A stretch of 64,000 nt of DNA from Geobacillus genomosp. 3. GTDB lineage: Bacteria; Bacillota; Bacilli; Bacillales; Anoxybacillaceae. A program made the position numbers and the translations under genes. The stretch lies in contig NC_022080.4 in the NCBI RefSeq assembly GCF_000445995.2, forward strand, positions 2,638,001 to 2,702,000, read 5' to 3'. Shown here piece by piece: positions 44,725 to 53,234 of this stretch (position 1 is the first letter of the stretch; every line of letters begins with the position of its first letter). The notes under the pieces were generated by a model, which ran no database searches, was not told the origin of the DNA, and saw only the letters and a program-made list of their open reading frames with translations.

Positions 44725-45867
44725 TTACAGCCGTTCAATAATGGTGGCGGTCGCCATGCCAAAGCCGATGCACATCACTTGCAGCCCGTATGTTCCGCCC
44801 ATGTCCTCGAGCTCATGAAGAAGCGTCGTCATCAACCGGGCCCCGCTCGCGCCAAGCGGGTGGCCGAGGGCGATCGCGCCGCCGCGCGGGTTCACTTTCG
44901 CCATATCCGGCTCGAGTTCCCGCTCCCACGCCTTGACGACGGAAGCGAACGCTTCGTTCACTTCGATCACACTGATCTCATCAAGGCGCAGCCCCGCTTT
45001 TTGCAGGACGCTCCTCGTGGCGGGAATAATGCCGGTGAGCATTATGACCGGATCTTCACCGACCACGGTGCGGGCGATGATGCGCGCTCTAGGACGCAGG
45101 TCAAGCTGCCGGGCTTTCTCCGCCGACATAAGCAGCACGCCGGCCGCCCCGTCGCTCACTTGGCTCGAGTTGCCCGCTGTGATGACGCCGCCTTTCGGCT
45201 GGAACGATGGCATGAGCGCCGCCAGCTTTTCCTTCGACGTGTCACGGCGAATGCCTTCATCGTGGGCGAATGCAACCGGCCCCTCCTCGCCCGGGACATC
45301 AAGCGGAAGGATTTCCCGCTCAAACATGCCGCGATCGGCGGCGGCCGCCGCTTTTTCATGGCTGGCGAGCGAAAATTCATCCAGCTCTTCCCGCGACAAT
45401 CCCCATTTTTTCGCGATCATCTCCGCGGAAATCCCTTGCGGCACGATGTTGTGCCGGCTCGTCAGCCGGCGGCTGAACCGCCCCATGTCGCTTCCCATCG
45501 GCACGCGCGTCATGCTTTCAACCCCGGCGGCGATGGCAATGTCGATGTCGCCGGCCAAAATGGCTTGCGCGGCGTTATGGATCGCCTGCTGGCTCGAGCC
45601 GCACATCCGGTTTAAGGAAAACGCCGGCACGCTGACCGGGAACCCGGCGGCGAGCACCGCCTGGCGGCCGATATTGCCGCCTTGCTCCCCGGTCATCGTC
45701 ACGCAGCCGACAACAACATCGTCGACTAGGCTGGCGTCCAGCCCGTTCCGGTCAACAAGCGCCCGCAGCACCGGAGCGAGCAAATCGACCGGGTGGACGC
45801 TTGAGAGCGCCCCTTTTTTCTTGCCGATCGCCGTGCGCACGGCGTCGACGATCACCACTTCCCTCAT
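44725..45867 (-). CDS. Thiolase (acetyl-CoA C-acyltransferase)
   Basis: 380-residue thiolase, the last step of beta-oxidation. The nucleophilic cysteine lies in LNRMCGSSQQAIHNAAQ near residue 88, the base histidine in GHPLGASGARLMTTLL, and the second cysteine in VMCIGFGMATATI. The full catalytic set argues for degradative or acetoacetyl-type thiolase activity rather than a lipid-transfer thiolase lacking residues. It is 21 bp upstream of the UbiB-like gene and about 70 bp downstream of the SDR gene. Confidence 0.95.
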   Translation of the reverse strand: MREVVIVDAVRTAIGKKKGALSSVHPVDLLAPVLRALVDRNGLDASLVDDVVVGCVTMTGEQGGNIGRQAVLAAGFPVSVPAFSLNRMCGSSQQAIHNAAQAILAGDIDIAIAAGVESMTRVPMGSDMGRFSRRLTSRHNIVPQGISAEMIAKKWGLSREELDEFSLASHEKAAAAADRGMFEREILPLDVPGEEGPVAFAHDEGIRRDTSKEKLAALMPSFQPKGGVITAGNSSQVSDGAAGVLLMSAEKARQLDLRPRARIIARTVVGEDPVIMLTGIIPATRSVLQKAGLRLDEISVIEVNEAFASVVKAWERELEPDMAKVNPRGGAIALGHPLGASGARLMTTLLHELEDMGGTYGLQVMCIGFGMATATIIERL

Positions 45868-45936
45868 GCCGCTCCCCCTGTTCCGTATGGATTCCTTGCG
45901 CGGCCAAAGCCGCGGCAGCCTTCTTCTCCGGATTCT

Positions 45937-46779
45937 TCAAAACGTAAACAGTTCGATGCCGCCGGACACGTTCAATCCGATCCCCGTAATGTACTTCGCC
46001 TTATCCGAGCAAAGAAACACAATGGCGTTGGCCACATCTTCCGGCTCGCCCGGACGGCGGAACGCGGTGCGCTGGATCATGCGCTCGTTCATTTTCGGGT
46101 TGCCCATGCGAAACGCTTCCGTGTTGATGATGCCCGGCACGATGGCGTTCACCGTAATGCCGTAGCGCGCCCCTTCGAGCGCCATGCTTTTCGTAAAGCT
46201 CAACACCGCTCCTTTCGTCGCCGAATAGCTCGCCTGGCCAAAGCCGCCGAGCGTGCCGGCGACGGACGACATGTTGATGATCCGCCCCCACCCTTGCTCT
46301 TTCATGTACGGCCACACCGCTTTCGTACAGTTGTACGTGCCGGTTACGTTCACCCGCAAGTCGCGCTCCCAAAACTCATCGTTTTGCTTTTCGATTTGCG
46401 ACACATGGTCGAGCGTGCCGGCGTTGTTGACCAAAATGTCGATCGAGCCGAACTCTTCTTTGACGCGGGCGAACACGTCCTTCACCTGCTCGCGGTCGGT
46501 GACGTCCATTTTGATGGCCATCGCCCGCCGCCCCATGGCGCGGATTTCGTCCGCCGTTTTTTCGGCATAGATGACTTTTGTGCTTTGCATGACTTGCGAG
46601 AGCGGCCCATACTTTTGCGCCGTCTGTTTGCTTTCTTCATCCGATTCAAGCAAAATATCGGTGATGACGACATCTGCCCCCGCCTCGGCGAGCGCTAGAG
46701 CGTCGGCGCGCCCAAGCCCCCGTGAAGCGCCGGTGACGACCGCCACTTTCCCTTTCAACAACTCCGCCCATGATGACAT
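45937..46779 (-). CDS. SDR dehydrogenase, probable 3-hydroxyacyl-CoA dehydrogenase
   Basis: 280-residue SDR with all catalytic parts: cofactor loop VVTGASRGLGRADALAL, NNAG, Ser in INMSSVAGTLGG and YSATK. It carries an insertion after the third strand (ESDEESKQTAQKYGPLSQVM) that most SDRs lack. Between the enoyl-CoA hydratase and thiolase genes, it is the natural candidate for 3-hydroxyacyl-CoA oxidation, since no classical 3-hydroxyacyl-CoA dehydrogenase is in the block. The ATG at 46779 follows GGAGGGATCGGG. Confidence 0.9.
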   Translation of the reverse strand: MSSWAELLKGKVAVVTGASRGLGRADALALAEAGADVVITDILLESDEESKQTAQKYGPLSQVMQSTKVIYAEKTADEIRAMGRRAMAIKMDVTDREQVKDVFARVKEEFGSIDILVNNAGTLDHVSQIEKQNDEFWERDLRVNVTGTYNCTKAVWPYMKEQGWGRIINMSSVAGTLGGFGQASYSATKGAVLSFTKSMALEGARYGITVNAIVPGIINTEAFRMGNPKMNERMIQRTAFRRPGEPEDVANAIVFLCSDKAKYITGIGLNVSGGIELFTF

Positions 46780-46793
46780 CCCGATCCCTCCGT

Positions 46794-47585
46794 TTATCGC
46801 AAAAATTGCGGTTGTTTCTTTTGGAAAAACGCCGCCAGCCCGATCGCCGGCTCCCCGGTTTTAAACGTGGCCGCAAATGACGCCGCTTCGATGCCAAATC
46901 CGTCCTCCGAAAGCGCGTCGGCGGCGTGGATGGCCCGCTTGGCGAGCCCCATCGCCCGCACCGCGCCTTCTGACAGCTGCTCGGCAAACGCCGCCGCTTC
47001 TTCTTCGAGCCGCTCCGGGGGCGCGATGCGATGAACGAGGCCAAGTTCGAGCGCCTCTTGCGGGTCGAGCCGTCTGGCGAGAAAAATGAGCTCCGTCGCC
47101 TTCGCCCGCCCAACAAGTCGCGTCAGCCGCTGCGTGCCGCCCGCCCCCGGGATGAGGCCGAGCGACACTTCCGTCAGGCCGATTTTGCCGCCGCCCATGA
47201 TGCGGAAATCGCACGCCAAGGCGAGCTCGCAGCCGCCGCCGAGCGCATAGCCGTTGATGGCCGCAATGACCGGCTTCGGCATCGTCGCGAACCGGTCAAA
47301 GCAGCGCTGCATGCGGGCGCTTTGCTCGGCGATGCCGGCTTCATTGCCGGCAAACTGGCTCCCGCGCTGGATCATGTCTTTCAGGTCGGCGCCGGCGAGA
47401 AACGTTTTCGGGTGCGCCGACGCGATGACGACGACGCGCACGCCGCGGTCGGCTTCGAGCTCATCGGCCGCTTGTTCCAGCTCGTGCATCAGCCGTTCGC
47501 TAATGGCGTTCGCCGGCGGATGGTCGATGACGATCCATGCCACTCCTTTCGCCCGCCGCTCCAGGCGAAGCGTTTCGTAAGCCAT
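46794..47585 (-). CDS. Enoyl-CoA hydratase/isomerase family protein
   Basis: 263-residue crotonase. The oxyanion-hole segments FLAGADLKDM and NGYALGGGCELALACD are present, and both catalytic glutamates are in place (GGGCELA and LTEVSLGLIPGAGG), so a true hydratase is likely. The start is ATG 47585 (MAYETLRLERRAKGVAW) behind GGGGGAATTCCG; longer in-frame sequence upstream is not protein-like. Gap to the SDR gene is 14 bp. Confidence 0.95.
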   Translation of the reverse strand: MAYETLRLERRAKGVAWIVIDHPPANAISERLMHELEQAADELEADRGVRVVVIASAHPKTFLAGADLKDMIQRGSQFAGNEAGIAEQSARMQRCFDRFATMPKPVIAAINGYALGGGCELALACDFRIMGGGKIGLTEVSLGLIPGAGGTQRLTRLVGRAKATELIFLARRLDPQEALELGLVHRIAPPERLEEEAAAFAEQLSEGAVRAMGLAKRAIHAADALSEDGFGIEAASFAATFKTGEPAIGLAAFFQKKQPQFLR

Positions 47586-47731
47586 CGGAATTCCCCCTTT
47601 CATTCGTTCCGGTTCACCGTCCGTCCGGAAAGTTGGTGAACAACCACGGTGTTTGCGCAGTTGGCGCCTTCTATGGTGTGAGAAGAGCTGGCGCCCCACT
47701 TGCGAAAAGGGCGTTTGGGGCGGACGGTCCT

Positions 47732-48946
47732 CTAGACGTGCACGCCGTATGGCGCATACAGCCGCCTTGCGGTGACGAGGCGCTGGATTTGCTGCGTGCC
47801 TTCGAAAATATCAAACACTTTCACGTCGCGGTACAACTTCTCCACCAAATGCCCGTCAAGGCCGACGGGACCGAGCAGTTCCAGGCACATGGCGCACACA
47901 TTAAGCGCCATTTTCCCGGCGACGGCCTTGCAGATGGCTGCTTCCATGGCGTTCGGTTCGCCGATGTCCGCCTTCCACGCCGCTTCCCACGTAAGCAGGC
48001 GCGCCGCCTCGATCTCCTGTTCGGCTTCGGCGAGCCGCTCGGCCGCTTCGTAATACAGCCGCCCTTGTTTCGGATAGTCGCTCCGGACGATGTCAAGCGT
48101 ATACTCATAGGCGGCGCGGGCAATCCCGACCGCCATGGCGGCGACGATCGGCCGCGTGCTGTCAAACGTTTTCATCGCCACCTGGAAGCCGGACGGTCGG
48201 TTGGCGCTCGCGCTGTACAACGCTTCGCCGCCCAGCAGGTTGTCATCGGGGACGAAACAGTCTTCAAACAAGAGTTCCGCCGTTTCGTTGGCACGCAACC
48301 CCATCTTGTGGACCGTGCGGGTAGCCGTAAAGCCCGGCGTCCCTTTTTCGACGACAAACGCCCGGTGCCCGGCGCGCCCGAGCGTCGGGTCGACCGTGGC
48401 GAACACGACAACCCACGAAGCGCGGGCGCCGTTTGTGATGAAAATTTTTTGGCCGTTTAAAATATAGCCGCCGTCGACTTTTCTTGCCGCCGTGCGGATG
48501 CCGGACGCGTCCGACCCGGCTTCCGGCTCGGTCAACGCATAGGCTCCCCAGCGCGGCTCCTCTTTCGTGAAAATCGACAAAAACCGCTGCTTTTGCTCCG
48601 GGGTGCCGCTCGATTGAACCGGCGGCCCGCCCAAACCGGGGCCGGGAAGGGACAGGGCGACGGCCGGGCATCCCCACGCGAGCTCTTCGGCAGCGATGAC
48701 GGCCACACGGTTCCCTTCACGCTCCCTTTTTTCCTGTTTCTTCTCCGGCTCGGCCATAGCGCGGCCGCCGCCGAATGAGGACGCATTGAGCTGAATGCCC
48801 ATTTTGTTCACTTTCTTGAGCCATTCGTCCGGCACCCGCCCGAGCCGGTCGGCTTCGAGCGCGATCGGCCGCACTTCATGTTTGGCGAACCAGTGGACGA
48901 GCTCTTTGATTTGCTTTTGCTGCGGCGACAAGGCAAATGAAATCAT
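47732..48946 (-). CDS. Acyl-CoA dehydrogenase, catalytic-glutamate subunit
   Basis: 404 residues. It carries the flavin/substrate loop YALTEPEAGSDASGIRT near residue 130 and the catalytic glutamate in VFDIFEGTQQIQRLV near the C-terminus, in the MCAD position. It lacks the FAD-contact motif RxxFG found in most homologues (the region reads RSDYPKQGRLYYEA) and has an unusual N-terminal insertion with FGGGRAMAEPEKKQEKRERE. Its start overlaps the stop of the neighbouring dehydrogenase gene by 4 bp. The missing motif is present in that neighbour, suggesting the two form one mixed enzyme. Confidence 0.93.
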   Translation of the reverse strand: MISFALSPQQKQIKELVHWFAKHEVRPIALEADRLGRVPDEWLKKVNKMGIQLNASSFGGGRAMAEPEKKQEKREREGNRVAVIAAEELAWGCPAVALSLPGPGLGGPPVQSSGTPEQKQRFLSIFTKEEPRWGAYALTEPEAGSDASGIRTAARKVDGGYILNGQKIFITNGARASWVVVFATVDPTLGRAGHRAFVVEKGTPGFTATRTVHKMGLRANETAELLFEDCFVPDDNLLGGEALYSASANRPSGFQVAMKTFDSTRPIVAAMAVGIARAAYEYTLDIVRSDYPKQGRLYYEAAERLAEAEQEIEAARLLTWEAAWKADIGEPNAMEAAICKAVAGKMALNVCAMCLELLGPVGLDGHLVEKLYRDVKVFDIFEGTQQIQRLVTARRLYAPYGVHV

Positions 48947-50067
48947 CGTGCCACCCTCTCTTTCCGTTCTCGCAGCAGCTGTTCGCCGCGGCGGATGAGC
49001 CAATCCGTTTCCCGCGCATACAGCATCACTTGCGCTTGAGCGTCGCGCATCCATTTTTCAGCCGGGTACTCTTGCACATATCCGTGCCCGCCGAGCAGTT
49101 GCACCGCTTGATCGGTGACGAAGCGCACCGACCGGTGGGCGCGGGCGAGCGCCCGCCATGCATGGCCTTCCGCCGCCCCGCCTTGCTCGTCGACGCGGCA
49201 GGCCGCCGCCCAGACGATGTTTCTCGCCCCGCGGCATGCAAACGCCATTTCGGCGATCGTAAACGACACGCCTTGAAACTTGGCGATTTCCCGGCCGAAC
49301 GCTTTTCTCCCGGCCGTATATTGAATCGCATACTCAAGCGCCGCCGCCATCAAGCCGACTTCCTTGGCCGCCTCAAGCACGCACTGCCGGGCGCGGGCGT
49401 GCGCCCATAACGCCGCCGCCTCGCTGCCGCGGGCGAGCACGCCATCAGCGCGGACAACCCGGTCGGAAAACCGGAGCCGGCCGAGCCTTGCCGCAAGCAA
49501 TCCAAGCCGGAAATCACCTTCCACTGTTTCCCATCCTTGATCATCAAGGACGACGATGACCGGTTCTCCTTCGCTGTCTTTGGCGGCAATGACCGCCCAT
49601 TCGGCCGACGCGGCCAATCGGACCGGCGCCGACGTTCCATTCAGCACATACCCGTCGCCTTGGCGGCGGACCTCGATCGTTTCCTCGCCGTCAACGAACG
49701 CCGCCGTCGGCCATATCCTCCCCTGCCCGGCTTCGCGATACCGCCGCCAAACCGGATGGCCCGGCGTCAGGCGCATGAACGAAGCCGCTTCCCCGGGCCC
49801 GGGAAGCCCTTGGACGATGCCCAAATCCCCGAAGCTGAGCGCCTGCCAAATTTGCGCCTGCGAAATGAGCGGAAGTTCGAGTCCGCCCCACTGTTCCGGC
49901 AGTTCAAGCGCCAAAAATCCCAGCTCGTGAAGGCGCTTCGCTATGGATGCGCTTACAGAGCGGCGCTGTTCGCATTCGCGGGCAAGTGGGCGCAGCTCGT
50001 CGCAGGCGATCGTTTTCGCCACTTCGCAAAACGCCTGTTCCTCCTCCGTCGGACGAAATGAAATCAT
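48943..50067 (-). CDS. Acyl-CoA dehydrogenase-like subunit without catalytic glutamate
   Basis: 374 residues. It has the FAD-contact motif AGRKAFGREIAKFQGV and the LLGGHGYVQEYPAEKWMRDA stretch, but where the catalytic IYEGT motif should follow it reads QVMLYARETDWL, without the glutamate. The TEPEAGSD loop of the partner is also missing (GRIWPTAAFVDGEE). It overlaps the next dehydrogenase gene by 4 bp. This division of motifs matches the heterotetrameric acyl-CoA dehydrogenases known from mycobacterial steroid side-chain degradation, where one subunit carries the base and the other completes the FAD site. Confidence 0.9.
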   Translation of the reverse strand: MISFRPTEEEQAFCEVAKTIACDELRPLARECEQRRSVSASIAKRLHELGFLALELPEQWGGLELPLISQAQIWQALSFGDLGIVQGLPGPGEAASFMRLTPGHPVWRRYREAGQGRIWPTAAFVDGEETIEVRRQGDGYVLNGTSAPVRLAASAEWAVIAAKDSEGEPVIVVLDDQGWETVEGDFRLGLLAARLGRLRFSDRVVRADGVLARGSEAAALWAHARARQCVLEAAKEVGLMAAALEYAIQYTAGRKAFGREIAKFQGVSFTIAEMAFACRGARNIVWAAACRVDEQGGAAEGHAWRALARAHRSVRFVTDQAVQLLGGHGYVQEYPAEKWMRDAQAQVMLYARETDWLIRRGEQLLRERKERVAR

Positions 50068-50243
50068 CGTTTTCCCCCCTTTTCCTATGGCGGCGCCTTG
50101 ACGTACCGCCTACGGCGCGGTGAAAACAGCCGCCTGATCTGCCCCGGCCGTTTTTGCGCTGCAAGGAAGCCGCTGTTCAACCGTTCCCTGCCTCTGTCCA
50201 GAAAGCCGTTTTTGCTTCCGCACCAGCCTTCCCGGCGCGCCTG

Positions 50244-51779
50244 TCACCGTTCGGCGGACGCCACAAACTCGCCCGCCCATTCGCGCAGCTTTTTCTTGTC
50301 CGTCTTCCCAAGCAAGTTTTTCGGCAAGTAGCCGACGATTTTGACAAATCGTGGGCTTTTGTATTTCGCCACCTTTTCCTGGCAAAAGCGGATGAGCTCC
50401 TCTTCCGTCACATCCGCTCCCCGCCGGACGACGACATAAGCGGCGACTTCCTCGCCCATTTTCGGCGATGGGACGCCGACCACCCCGGCGTCGACGACCG
50501 CGGGATGGGAGAGAAGCAGCTCTTCCAAATCGCGCGGATAAATGTTGAATCCGCCGCGAATGATCACGTCTTTTTTCCGGTCGACGATAAACACATACCC
50601 GTCTTCATCGATGCGCGCCATGTCGCCTGTATACAGCCACCCGTCGCGCAGCGCCTGGCGGGTCTCTTCGTCCTTTTTGTAGTAGCCTTGAAACACGTTC
50701 GGCCCGGAGACGATCAGCTCTCCGACTTCATTCGGCGGCAGGCGGTTGCCGTTTTCGTCGATGACCGCCACTTGCACGCCAGGCAGCGGAAGTCCGACCG
50801 ACCCGGGCTTGATCGGCTTCGTCGGATCGGTCGCCGTCACGATCGGGGCGGCTTCCGACAATCCGTATCCTTCTAAAATGAGGCAGTTGAACTTGCGCTG
50901 GAACTGCCAGGCGAGCGACGGCGGCAGCGAAGCCGAACCGGACACGCAGGCGGCGAGGCTTGAAGTGTCGTATCGGTCGGCGTCCGCGTAATGGCATAAA
51001 GTGTGAAACATCGCCGGCACCATCGCCGTATGCGTCACCCGATGCCGTTCGATCGCCTCGAGCACTTTTTTTGGCTCGAAATACGGCAGCAGGACGATTT
51101 TGTCGCCCAAAAGGAGCGCCACATTCATCATCGTGAAACCGAATGCATGGGAGATCGGCAGCACGCCGAGCCCCGTGCGTTCGTATTCAACGGGCAGCCG
51201 CTTCGCCATCTCGGCCGCCGCCTCGGCGTTTGTGTACAAGTTGCGGTGCGTCAATACGACCCCTTTCGGCCGGCCGGTCGTTCCTGACGTATAAAGCAAG
51301 GCCGCCGCATCGCCATCGGCGACCGCCAATGGCGGCAGATGGGACGGAGCCTGCTCCATCGCCGTTCGCAACGAACGCGGCGAGCCGGAGCTGTCGAGCG
51401 TAAAAATGGCCGGCGGCGACGGCAGCCCTTGGGCCGCTTCGTTCACTTTCGCCCATAACATCTCGGCGGTCAGCACGATGTTCGGTTCGCAATCTTGGAA
51501 AATGTAACGAAGCTCCTGCGCCTGCAACAGCGGCAGCACCGGCACGACAACCGCCCCGGCTTTGGCGACGGCGCTGAAAGCGATGATCACTTCCGGGCTG
51601 TTCGGCATCGTGACGACGACGCGGTCGCCGGGCTTGACTCCGAGCCCGATCAACACGTGAGCCAGCTGGGACGAACGGGCGTCGCACTCCACGTTCGTAT
51701 ATTCGTTTCCTTCAAAAATGAGCGCCGGATACGAACCGAACTGCTCGATATTTTTCGCCCATACCGTTCGTAAGTCCAT
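50244..51779 (-). CDS. Long-chain acyl-CoA synthetase (AMP-forming)
   Basis: 511-residue adenylate-forming enzyme. It has the P-loop-like AALLYTSGTTGRPKGVVLTH near residue 165, EGYGLSEAAP (A5), DGWLYTGDMARIDEDGYVFI (A7) and the C-terminal lysine region KNLLGKTDKKKLRE. Activates a carboxylic acid with ATP and CoA, feeding the dehydrogenase pair downstream. Chain length is not readable. The ATG at 51779 follows AAAGGAGACGGGGGA. Gaps of 109 and 176 bp to the neighbours hold no clear signals. Confidence 0.95.
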   Translation of the reverse strand: MDLRTVWAKNIEQFGSYPALIFEGNEYTNVECDARSSQLAHVLIGLGVKPGDRVVVTMPNSPEVIIAFSAVAKAGAVVVPVLPLLQAQELRYIFQDCEPNIVLTAEMLWAKVNEAAQGLPSPPAIFTLDSSGSPRSLRTAMEQAPSHLPPLAVADGDAAALLYTSGTTGRPKGVVLTHRNLYTNAEAAAEMAKRLPVEYERTGLGVLPISHAFGFTMMNVALLLGDKIVLLPYFEPKKVLEAIERHRVTHTAMVPAMFHTLCHYADADRYDTSSLAACVSGSASLPPSLAWQFQRKFNCLILEGYGLSEAAPIVTATDPTKPIKPGSVGLPLPGVQVAVIDENGNRLPPNEVGELIVSGPNVFQGYYKKDEETRQALRDGWLYTGDMARIDEDGYVFIVDRKKDVIIRGGFNIYPRDLEELLLSHPAVVDAGVVGVPSPKMGEEVAAYVVVRRGADVTEEELIRFCQEKVAKYKSPRFVKIVGYLPKNLLGKTDKKKLREWAGEFVASAER

Positions 51780-51888
51780 TCCCCCGTCTCCTTTACCCGA
51801 AAAGGCGGCCGACCGGCGAGGCAGGCCGGGCCCGCCGCCTTTCGTTTCTTTCCTTCCGGCGGACGGCGCCGCCGTTCGGTCAGCGCGC

Positions 51889-52239
51889 TTATTGGTTTTG
51901 CTTGGCGCTGTTGTAGGCGGACAACACTTCCTGAAGGCGGAGCGCCAATCCCATGTCCCCGTCGATGCGAAGACGCCCGCTCATAAACGCTTCCGTTCCG
52001 TTGAGCTCGCCGTCGACCATTTGTTTAAAATCGTCGCCGTCCATGCTGAGCGTGCAGTCCGGCGTTTCTTGCTCCCCTTCAATGACAAAGCCGGCGTCGG
52101 GGCGAAGAACGACTTGGTACACTCCGGCATCGGCCCCGCTTAAGTTGAATTGGTACACCGCGACGATTCCGTCGGCGCGGGATGGATCCTCCCTCAATTG
52201 TGAATCGATCAGTTGGAAAATGTCTCTTACCGTCGTCAT
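51889..52239 (-). CDS. SCP2 sterol-carrier domain protein
   Basis: 116-residue stand-alone SCP2 domain from ATG 52239 (MTTVRDIFQLIDSQLREDPS), AAGGAGG ahead. It shows AVYQFNLSGADAGVYQVVLR, the TPDCTLSMDGDDFKQMVDGE strand and FMSGRLRIDGDMGLALRLQE, the hallmark SGKLKIEGD-like motif. SCP2 proteins bind fatty acyl-CoA or other lipids and present them to beta-oxidation enzymes. A possible promoter lies just upstream (52293-52321). Confidence 0.9.
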   Translation of the reverse strand: MTTVRDIFQLIDSQLREDPSRADGIVAVYQFNLSGADAGVYQVVLRPDAGFVIEGEQETPDCTLSMDGDDFKQMVDGELNGTEAFMSGRLRIDGDMGLALRLQEVLSAYNSAKQNQ

Positions 52240-52292
52240 CTTCACAGCCTCCTTAAAATTTTGAACTATCTGAAATTTTTGTTTGTGCTTTT

Positions 52293-52321
52293 ACTATAAC
52301 GCGTTTTCCGTTCCTGTCCTA
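52293..52321 (-). promoter_or_regulatory. Possible internal promoter before the SCP2 gene
   Basis: TATAGT (52293-52298) and a poor -35 TAGGAC (52316-52321) on the minus strand, 17-bp spacer. It would start a transcript of 14 genes. Between it and the gene the AT-rich TTTGAACTATCTGAAA could be an operator, but matches no pattern I know. Confidence 0.35.
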
Positions 52322-52374
52322 TCCCGAAAATCGTCGGAACTTTCTTCCCGCCGGCGTGCCGCTCCCCGATGTTT

Positions 52375-52887
52375 TTACGCTCGCAAAGCCGCAAGCAGCG
52401 CGCGCTCGTCGATCAGCTCCAAATAGCGGCGATACAGCGGAAACGCCGGCACGATGCGCGGCAGGAGCTGCAGCGCTTTCGCCCTTGACCCTTTCGCCTT
52501 CATTTTCCCGGTCATGAGCGCCAGCGGAACGTTGACGTTGCCGCCCCAAAACTGATGGGCGACATCCCCGGTCGTCCGGATGGCGACATCCGGGGCAGTG
52601 GGCGACCTCCCGAAAAACACGGCGTAGTTTTCGCCTTCGTTCAGCCGCCTCGCATCGATGCCGATGACCGCCTCCGGATCGGTCAAACAAAAGGCGAACG
52701 CAGCGCGCGACCGCCGGATTTGCTCGCCGATGCGGTTGATTTGCTCCACTTCCCCGCCGTATTCGCGATACGCCGGATGATGCCCCCACCATGCCCGCAG
52801 CTCCTCCGCCGTCCGCGGCCGCGCCGGGATTTGCATGAATTCGCCGATCACCCGGTATACGTGCCTGTCATCGCGAAACAGCCCCAC
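52375..52887 (-). CDS. SCP2-like lipid-binding protein, first gene of the lipid-oxidation block
   Basis: 170 residues from GTG 52887 (VGLFRDDRHVYRVIGEFMQI) with GGGGGG seven bases ahead. The C-terminal half (DVAHQFWGGNVNVPLALMTG then KMKAKGSRAKALQLLPRI) matches the protein at 40855-41286, and the N-terminal half is charged and helical. It probably binds a lipid substrate. There is no sign of a signal peptide. The 347 bp upstream should hold the block promoter, but none is evident. Confidence 0.72.
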   Translation of the reverse strand: MGLFRDDRHVYRVIGEFMQIPARPRTAEELRAWWGHHPAYREYGGEVEQINRIGEQIRRSRAAFAFCLTDPEAVIGIDARRLNEGENYAVFFGRSPTAPDVAIRTTGDVAHQFWGGNVNVPLALMTGKMKAKGSRAKALQLLPRIVPAFPLYRRYLELIDERALLAALRA

Positions 52888-53011
52888 AGATCATCCCCCC
52901 TTTGCCGGTTCGCTACTCCCATTTTGGCGCGAAACAGCGCCGGCGGCAATTCCGACAATTACCGGGGGAAGGGGGCATGGCCGGCGCAAAGAGCGGCGCA
53001 CAATTGCGGAA

Positions 53012-53118
53012 GAAACGCACCGGACGCCGCGAAAAACGTGGCATGGGACGCGCGTCATCACGAAACAAAGCACCGGACGCCGTGAAAAAAACCGGCATGA
53101 GGCGGCGCGCTTCTTCAC
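53012..53118. repeat. Two imperfect tandem repeats in the gap upstream of the lipid-oxidation block
   Basis: Units at 53012-53061 and 53062-53118 share GAAAC, then GCACCGGACGCCG, GAAAAA, GGCATG and GCGCG, ending in TCAC. They lie in the 347-bp gene-free gap 52888-53234. The rest of that gap is GC-rich, holds the ackA terminator and the palindrome GCCGGCCGGGGCCGGC, and shows no convincing promoter or gene. Confidence 0.6.
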
Positions 53119-53166
53119 AAACAGCCAAAAGCAAGGCCGGCCGGGGCCGGCGCCGAAAAGCAGAAA

Positions 53167-53204
53167 AAAAACGGCCGCCCTTTTCCGTTCGGGCTGCCGT
53201 TTTG
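53167..53204 (-). terminator. Terminator after ackA
   Basis: AAAACGGC and GCCC arms pair with GGGC and GCCGTTTT, followed on the minus strand by TTTTTTTTC. Confidence 0.88.
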
Positions 53205-53234
53205 GGACAACATCCATTTTGCTTGGCGAATGGT

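Noticed and set aside
44407..46165. Two long plus-strand frames opposite the UbiB-like, thiolase and SDR genes
   Set aside because: Antisense shadows; the minus-strand genes carry full active-site motifs.
53012..53118. CRISPR array
   Set aside because: Only two degenerate units, no constant repeat and spacer pattern, no cas genes in the window.
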